This document shows, in pieces, positions 23,499 to 26,817 of a stretch of DNA of 26,817 nucleotides. Under the pieces are notes generated by a model. It was not told where the DNA came from. It did no database searches and saw only the letters and a program-made list of their open reading frames with translations. How positions within the stretch are numbered: the first letter of the stretch is position 1; every line of letters begins with the position of its first letter. The DNA is from Pseudomonadota bacterium (GTDB lineage Bacteria; Pseudomonadota; Gammaproteobacteria; Pseudomonadales; UBA5518): the NCBI GenBank assembly GCA_022705125.1, contig JAKJFB010000002.1, positions 5,106 through 31,922 of the forward strand. Direction: 5' to 3'. Made by a program: the position numbers and the translations under genes.

Positions 23499-23809
23499 GC
23501 GCAGAACTGCAGACCGTGCGCGTGCACATTCTCGACAAGGACTACCAGGTGGCCTGCCCGGCGGAGCAGCGCGATGCGCTGGTCGAGTCCGCGCGCTATC
23601 TCGATCAGCAGATGCGCGCGATCCGCCAGAGCGGCAAGGTGATCGGCCTGGAGCGCATCGCCGTCATGGCCGCGCTCAACATCACGCACGAGCTGATCCA
23701 GCGCGGCGAGCAATCCGACAAGGGCAGCCAGGATGTACACGACCGCCTGCGCCGCCTGAGCGCCCGGATCGACGACACGCTCAACAATTACCGCCAGATC
23801 GAAATGTAG
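23495..23809 (+). CDS. zapA: Cell division protein ZapA
   Basis: Binds and bundles FtsZ filaments at the division ring. The 104-residue protein has the compact N-terminal head VRVHILDKDYQVACPAEQRDAL ESARYLDQQMRAIR (about 8-44) and a C-terminal coiled coil (about 50-100; IAVMAALNITHELIQ). The ATG at 23495 overlaps the preceding stop. The longer frame from 23210 would read through the zapB-like gene in another frame and is not used. The 6S RNA follows 46 bases downstream, the classical zapA-ssrS-ygfA order. Confidence 0.95.
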   Translation: MSAELQTVRVHILDKDYQVACPAEQRDALVESARYLDQQMRAIRQSGKVIGLERIAVMAALNITHELIQRGEQSDKGSQDVHDRLRRLSARIDDTLNNYRQIEM

Positions 23810-23842
23810 ATTTTCCCGCCTCCGGGTCCCGGCACGCGCTGA

Positions 23843-23848
23843 TATACT
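23843..23848 (+). promoter_or_regulatory. -10 box of the 6S RNA promoter
   Basis: TATACT lies seven to eight bases before the inferred 6S RNA start at about 23856. No clear -35 is visible; zapA ends at 23809, so the promoter must sit in this 46-base gap or the RNA is processed from the zapA transcript. Confidence 0.5.
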
Positions 23849-23855
23849 GACCGCC

Positions 23856-24036
23856 GATTCCCTGGACTATTCGCCAGCCTGTTAGTCCTCGAGCCGATAA
23901 GCACTTGCCTGGGGGCCTCTCCGCCGACGCTGTGTGCATGTCCGCCTGCCGGAAAGCCTGATGCGTCACTGAGGCCGCCGCCTTGAACCGCTGGGTTCAA
24001 GGGCGACACGGGCAGCGGTAGCGCCGGGGAATCCCT
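23856..24036 (+). ncRNA. ssrS: 6S RNA
   Basis: Regulator of sigma-70 RNA polymerase in stationary phase. The two ends pair: GATTCCCTGG at the 5' end with CCGGGGAATC at 24024-24033. The conserved GAGCCGATAA occurs at 23890-23899, and the diagnostic hairpin CCTTGAACC...GGGTTCAAGG lies at 23981-24003. The length, about 180 bases, agrees with E. coli (184). It sits between zapA and ygfA, the standard place. Exact ends are estimated from the closing stem. Confidence 0.93.
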
Positions 24037-24078
24037 CATCCTTGCTTCGATCGCCCTCGCATCCGCCGGAGGCCTCGC

Positions 24079-24666
24079 ATGTCCGCACGCAGCACGCTGC
24101 GGCGCCAGTGCCGCGATGCGCGCGCCGCGCTCGGCGCCACCGGGCGCGCGCGCGCCTCACAGGCGATCTGCCGGCACCTCGGCGAATCCCCGCTATTGCA
24201 CGCCGCGTCGCGCGTCGCGCTGTACTGGCCGGTGGGCGAGGAGGTCGATCTGCGCCCGCTGCTCGCCGACGATCGCCACGCGCACAAGCAGTTCTGCCTG
24301 CCCGTGATGCAGCCCGACAAGCGGTTGCGCTTCGCGCGCTACCGCCAGGGCGACGCGCTGCACACGAACTGGTATGGCATCCCGGAACCCGTGCACGAGA
24401 CGGCGCAGGAAATCGCCGCCGCCGCCATCGGGCTGGTGTGCGTGCCGCTGCTGGGCTTCGACCGCGCCGGGAACCGCCTCGGGCAGGGCGGCGGCTTCTA
24501 TGACCGCAGCTTCGATTTCCTGCTCCGGCGCGCGGCGGCCACACCGCTGCTGGTGGGCATCGGCTTCGCGTGCCAGGAACTGCCGGCGCTGGCGCGCGAA
24601 GCCTGGGACGTGCCGCTGGCGGCCGTCATGACCGAGGATGGACTGATCGACTGCCGCGCGCGCTGA
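24079..24666 (+). CDS. ygfA: 5-formyltetrahydrofolate cyclo-ligase
   Basis: Converts 5-formyl-THF to 5,10-methenyl-THF with ATP. The 195-residue protein has a basic N-terminus (STLRRQCRDARAAL), VALYWPVGEEVDLRPLL, VPLLGFDRAGNRLGQGGGFYDR (the nucleotide and folate-binding signature, 122-143) and the final LVGIGFACQEL plus DVPLAAVMTEDGLI. The preceding 6S RNA is normally co-transcribed with this gene. It ends two bases from the ilvA stop within a shared palindrome. Confidence 0.95.
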   Translation: MSARSTLRRQCRDARAALGATGRARASQAICRHLGESPLLHAASRVALYWPVGEEVDLRPLLADDRHAHKQFCLPVMQPDKRLRFARYRQGDALHTNWYGIPEPVHETAQEIAAAAIGLVCVPLLGFDRAGNRLGQGGGFYDRSFDFLLRRAAATPLLVGIGFACQELPALAREAWDVPLAAVMTEDGLIDCRAR

Positions 24667-24675
24667 ATTCAGCGC
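24660..24675. terminator. 16-bp palindrome at the ygfA / ilvA convergent junction
   Basis: GCGCTGAATTCAGCGC is perfectly palindromic and contains the TGA of ygfA (24664-24666) and the TGA of ilvA (24669-24671, minus strand), which are two bases apart. There is no U-tract. It resembles the arrangement at the other two convergent junctions here. Confidence 0.5.
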
Positions 24676-26204
24676 AGGAACGCGCGATAGACCGGGTTGT
24701 CGGTCTCGTCCCAGTAGCTGTAGACGCGGTGGCGGCGTGTCATCTCGGCGAAGAACTCCGCCAGCGCGCCACGATCGCCCTCCGGCACCTGGAAGCCCAC
24801 CAGCACGCGCGCGTAGGCGGCACCGTGGTTGCGGTAGTGGAACAGCGAGATGTTCCAGTCGTGCTCCATGCGGTTCAGGAAGTTGAGCAACGCGCCCGGA
24901 CGCTCGGGAAACTCGAAGCGGTAGACGATCTCGGCGTCGCCGATAGAGGGCGCGCGACCGCCGACCATGTAGCGCACGTGCAGCTTCGCCATCTCGTTGT
25001 CGGTGAGGTCCATCACCTCGTAGCCCTTGCCGCGCAGCTCCGCGAGCAGCGCCTCGCGGTCGTTGCGCTCCGGGGACACCTGGACGCCGACGAAGATCTG
25101 CGCGGCGCCGGCGTCGGAATAGCGGTAGTTGAACTCGGTGATCGAACGCCCGCGCCCGATGGCGTTGCAGAACGCGCGAAAGCTGCCGGGCTTTTCCGGG
25201 ATAGTGACGTTGAGCACCGCCTCGCGCTGCTCGCCGATCTCGGTGCGCTCGGAGATGTGGCGCAGGCGATCGAAGTTGGTGTTCGCGCCGCTGTCGATCG
25301 CCACCAGCGTCTGGCCCTGCACCCCGGTGCGCTGCACGTACTTCTTGAGCCCCGCGAGCGCGAGCGCGCCGGCGGGCTCGGTGATCGAGCGCGTGTCGTC
25401 GAAGATGTCCTTGATCGCCGCGCAGATCTCGTCGGTGCTCGCGGTGATCACCTCGTCGACGGTCTGGCGGATGATGCGGAAGGTTTCCTTGCCGATCTGC
25501 GCCACCGCGACCCCGTCGGCGAAGATGCCCACCTGCGAGAGCACCACCCGCCGTTTGGCCTTCAGCGCCGCGTCGAGGCAGGCCGCGTCCTCGGGCTCGA
25601 CGCCGATCACGCGCACCGAGGGGCGCACGTACTTGATGTAGGCCGCGACACCCGCGAGCAGCCCGCCGCCGCCCACCGGCACAAACACCGCGTCGATGGG
25701 ACCCGAGAGCTGGCGCAGGATCTCCATGCCGATCGTGCCCTGTCCGGCGATGACCTCGGGGTCGTCGTAGGGGTGCACGAAGCTCATCCCCTTCTGTTCG
25801 GCGAGCTCGTATGCGTGCTTCGATGCCTCGTCGAAGGTGTCGCCGTGCAGCACCACGCGCGCACCGCGCCGACGCACCGCCATGACCTTGATGTCGGGCG
25901 TGGTGCGCGGCATCACGATCAGCGCCTTGATCTGCAGGCGCTGCGCCGCGAGCGCGACACCCTGGGCGTGGTTGCCCGCCGAGGCCGTGATCACGCCACG
26001 CTCGCGCTCGGGCGCGCTGAGGCCCACGATCTTGTTGTAGGCGCCGCGCAGCTTGAACGAGAACACCGGCTGCAGGTCTTCGCGCTTGAGCAGGATACGG
26101 TTGCCGAAGCGCGCCGAGAGCTGCGGCGCCTCGTCGATGGGGCTCTCGATGGCGACATCGTAGACGCGCGCCTCGAGGATGCGCTTGATGTAGGACTTCG
26201 GCAT
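24669..26204 (-). CDS. ilvA: Threonine ammonia-lyase, biosynthetic
   Basis: Deaminates threonine to 2-oxobutyrate, the first step of isoleucine synthesis; PLP-dependent and usually inhibited by isoleucine. The 511-residue product (E. coli 514) has a catalytic domain (about 1-325) with PLP lysine Lys51 in SFKLRGAYN, ASAGNHAQGVA, and the phosphate-binding VPVGGGGLLAG. Two ACT-like regulatory repeats follow (EKPGSFRAFCNAIG and ERPGALLNFLNRM), so feedback control is expected. The start at 26204 (MPKSYIKRIL) is preferred to 26285, as the longer N-terminus has no counterpart; the ribosome site is weak. It is divergent from rpiA, as in Pseudomonas; in E. coli serA takes this place. Confidence 0.96.
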   Translation of the reverse strand: MPKSYIKRILEARVYDVAIESPIDEAPQLSARFGNRILLKREDLQPVFSFKLRGAYNKIVGLSAPERERGVITASAGNHAQGVALAAQRLQIKALIVMPRTTPDIKVMAVRRRGARVVLHGDTFDEASKHAYELAEQKGMSFVHPYDDPEVIAGQGTIGMEILRQLSGPIDAVFVPVGGGGLLAGVAAYIKYVRPSVRVIGVEPEDAACLDAALKAKRRVVLSQVGIFADGVAVAQIGKETFRIIRQTVDEVITASTDEICAAIKDIFDDTRSITEPAGALALAGLKKYVQRTGVQGQTLVAIDSGANTNFDRLRHISERTEIGEQREAVLNVTIPEKPGSFRAFCNAIGRGRSITEFNYRYSDAGAAQIFVGVQVSPERNDREALLAELRGKGYEVMDLTDNEMAKLHVRYMVGGRAPSIGDAEIVYRFEFPERPGALLNFLNRMEHDWNISLFHYRNHGAAYARVLVGFQVPEGDRGALAEFFAEMTRRHRVYSYWDETDNPVYRAFLR

Positions 26205-26325
26205 GGCGCGGACAGTGTCCCGGAAAATTGGCGAGAACCCATGGTAATGAGCGCGCCGGTGCCGCGCCAGCCAAAGCCCTGCCACTATGACGGCTCGCGC
26301 TGTACCTCGGCCGGCGCGATCACTT

Positions 26326-26350
26326 AAGCTTGCCGCCCCACGGCAAGCTT
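26326..26350 (+). promoter_or_regulatory. Hairpin in the rpiA leader
   Basis: AAGCTTGCCG (26326-26335) pairs perfectly with CGGCAAGCTT (26341-26350) around a five-base loop, and two G-T pairs plus a C-G pair can lengthen the stem. It ends 14 bases before the rpiA ATG. It may be an operator or a leader RNA structure affecting ribosome access. The rest of the 160-bp ilvA-rpiA gap shows no convincing promoter. Confidence 0.5.
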
Positions 26351-26364
26351 GGGTTGCGCCCGCG

Positions 26365-26817
26365 ATGAAAAGCCAGGATGAACTGAAACAGGCGGCCGCC
26401 GCCGCGGCGTTCGCCTACGTGCGCGAGCGCCTCGACGAGCGCAGCGTGATCGGCATCGGCACCGGGTCGACGGCGAACCGCTTCATCGACCTGCTCGCGG
26501 GCGTGCGCGCGCAGGTCACGGCCACTGTCGCGAGCTCGGAGGCCTCGGCCGCCCGGCTGCGCGGCCACGGCCTGCCGGTGTTCGACCTGAACGTGGTCGA
26601 TGGCATCGACATCTACGTCGATGGCGCCGACGAGGCCAATGCCGCGCTGCAGTTGATCAAGGGTGGCGGCGCGGCGCTGACGCGCGAGAAGATCGTCGCC
26701 GACCTGGCACAGCGCTTCGTCTGCATCGCCGACGAGTCCAAGCTCGTGCGTCAGCTCGGGCGCTTCCCGCTGCCGGTGGAGGTCATTCCGATGGCCGCGC
26801 CGCAGATCGCGCGCCGC
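26365..26817 (+). CDS. rpiA: Ribose-5-phosphate isomerase A, N-terminal part
   Basis: Interconverts ribose-5-phosphate and ribulose-5-phosphate in the pentose phosphate pathway. The gene runs off the right edge after 151 codons (E. coli RpiA has 219 residues). Visible motifs are [15 protein letters not shown] (28-42, phosphate binding), [22 protein letters not shown] with DGADE at 86-90, and [11 protein letters not shown] (99-109) containing the catalytic base Glu108. The ATG at 26365 gives the standard start [12 protein letters not shown]. No stop is reached, so the gene appears intact as far as seen. Confidence 0.95.
   Translation, partial: MKSQDELKQAAAAAAFAYVRERLDERSVIGIGTGSTANRFIDLLAGVRAQVTATVASSEASAARLRGHGLPVFDLNVVDGIDIYVDGADEANAALQLIKGGGAALTREKIVADLAQRFVCIADESKLVRQLGRFPLPVEVIPMAAPQIARR

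Noticed and set aside
23210..23809. Extended 199-residue version of ZapA
   Set aside because: The extra N-terminus is another frame of the zapB-like gene and crosses the promoter and its start region; the ATG at 23495 matches ZapA family length and overlaps the preceding stop.

Overview
The window is a GC-rich chromosomal stretch from a gammaproteobacterium. Almost every gene is a recognisable core gene, and the neighbourhoods (ygfB-pepP-ubiH-ubiI, zapA-ssrS-ygfA, rppH-ptsP, lgt-thyA-folA, ilvA/rpiA, ilvD) match those known from Pseudomonas and Escherichia. I cannot place the organism below class. The TtpC-type TonB2 cluster with a DUF3450 protein points to a relative of marine or pseudomonad-like lineages.

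Layout. (1) 1-180 is the end of argA. (2) 131-2020 is a small, lower-GC hipBA toxin-antitoxin module lying between two perfect 40-bp copies of the argA 3' end. Three palindromic operators spaced exactly 50 bp apart precede it. The downstream argA end (to 2030) and a nested inverted repeat mark the old chromosomal junction. (3) 2179-4023 is ilvD. (4) 4036-11244 on the minus strand is one tightly packed run, lgt-thyA-folA-DUF3450-ttpC-exbB-exbD-tonB-TPR, mostly with ATGA overlaps. It joins lipoprotein and thymidylate/folate genes to a complete TonB2-type energy transduction system. (5) 11358-12140 is a divergently transcribed NRDE/TANGO2-like gene. (6) 12165-14121 on the minus strand holds a zinc alcohol dehydrogenase, a small two-helix channel-like protein and an AT-richer unknown secreted-like protein. 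(7) 14255-23174 on the minus strand is ygfB-pepP-ubiH-ubiI, gcvH-rlmI and rppH-ptsP. (8) 23228-24666 on the plus strand is a strong promoter, a ZapB-like coiled coil, zapA, 6S RNA and ygfA. (9) ilvA on the minus strand and the start of rpiA on the plus strand close the window.

Functionally the region covers branched-chain amino acid synthesis (ilvA, ilvD), ubiquinone hydroxylation (ubiH, ubiI), one-carbon metabolism (gcvH, ygfA, folA, thyA), RNA decay and nitrogen-PTS signalling (rppH, ptsP), cell division (zapA and partner), and TonB-dependent import.

The least ordinary parts are the hipBA module with attachment-site-like repeats in argA and its evenly phased operators. A second pattern is that all three convergent gene pairs end in inverted repeats that contain both stop codons. 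I saw no integrase, transposase, CRISPR array, tRNA or rRNA.
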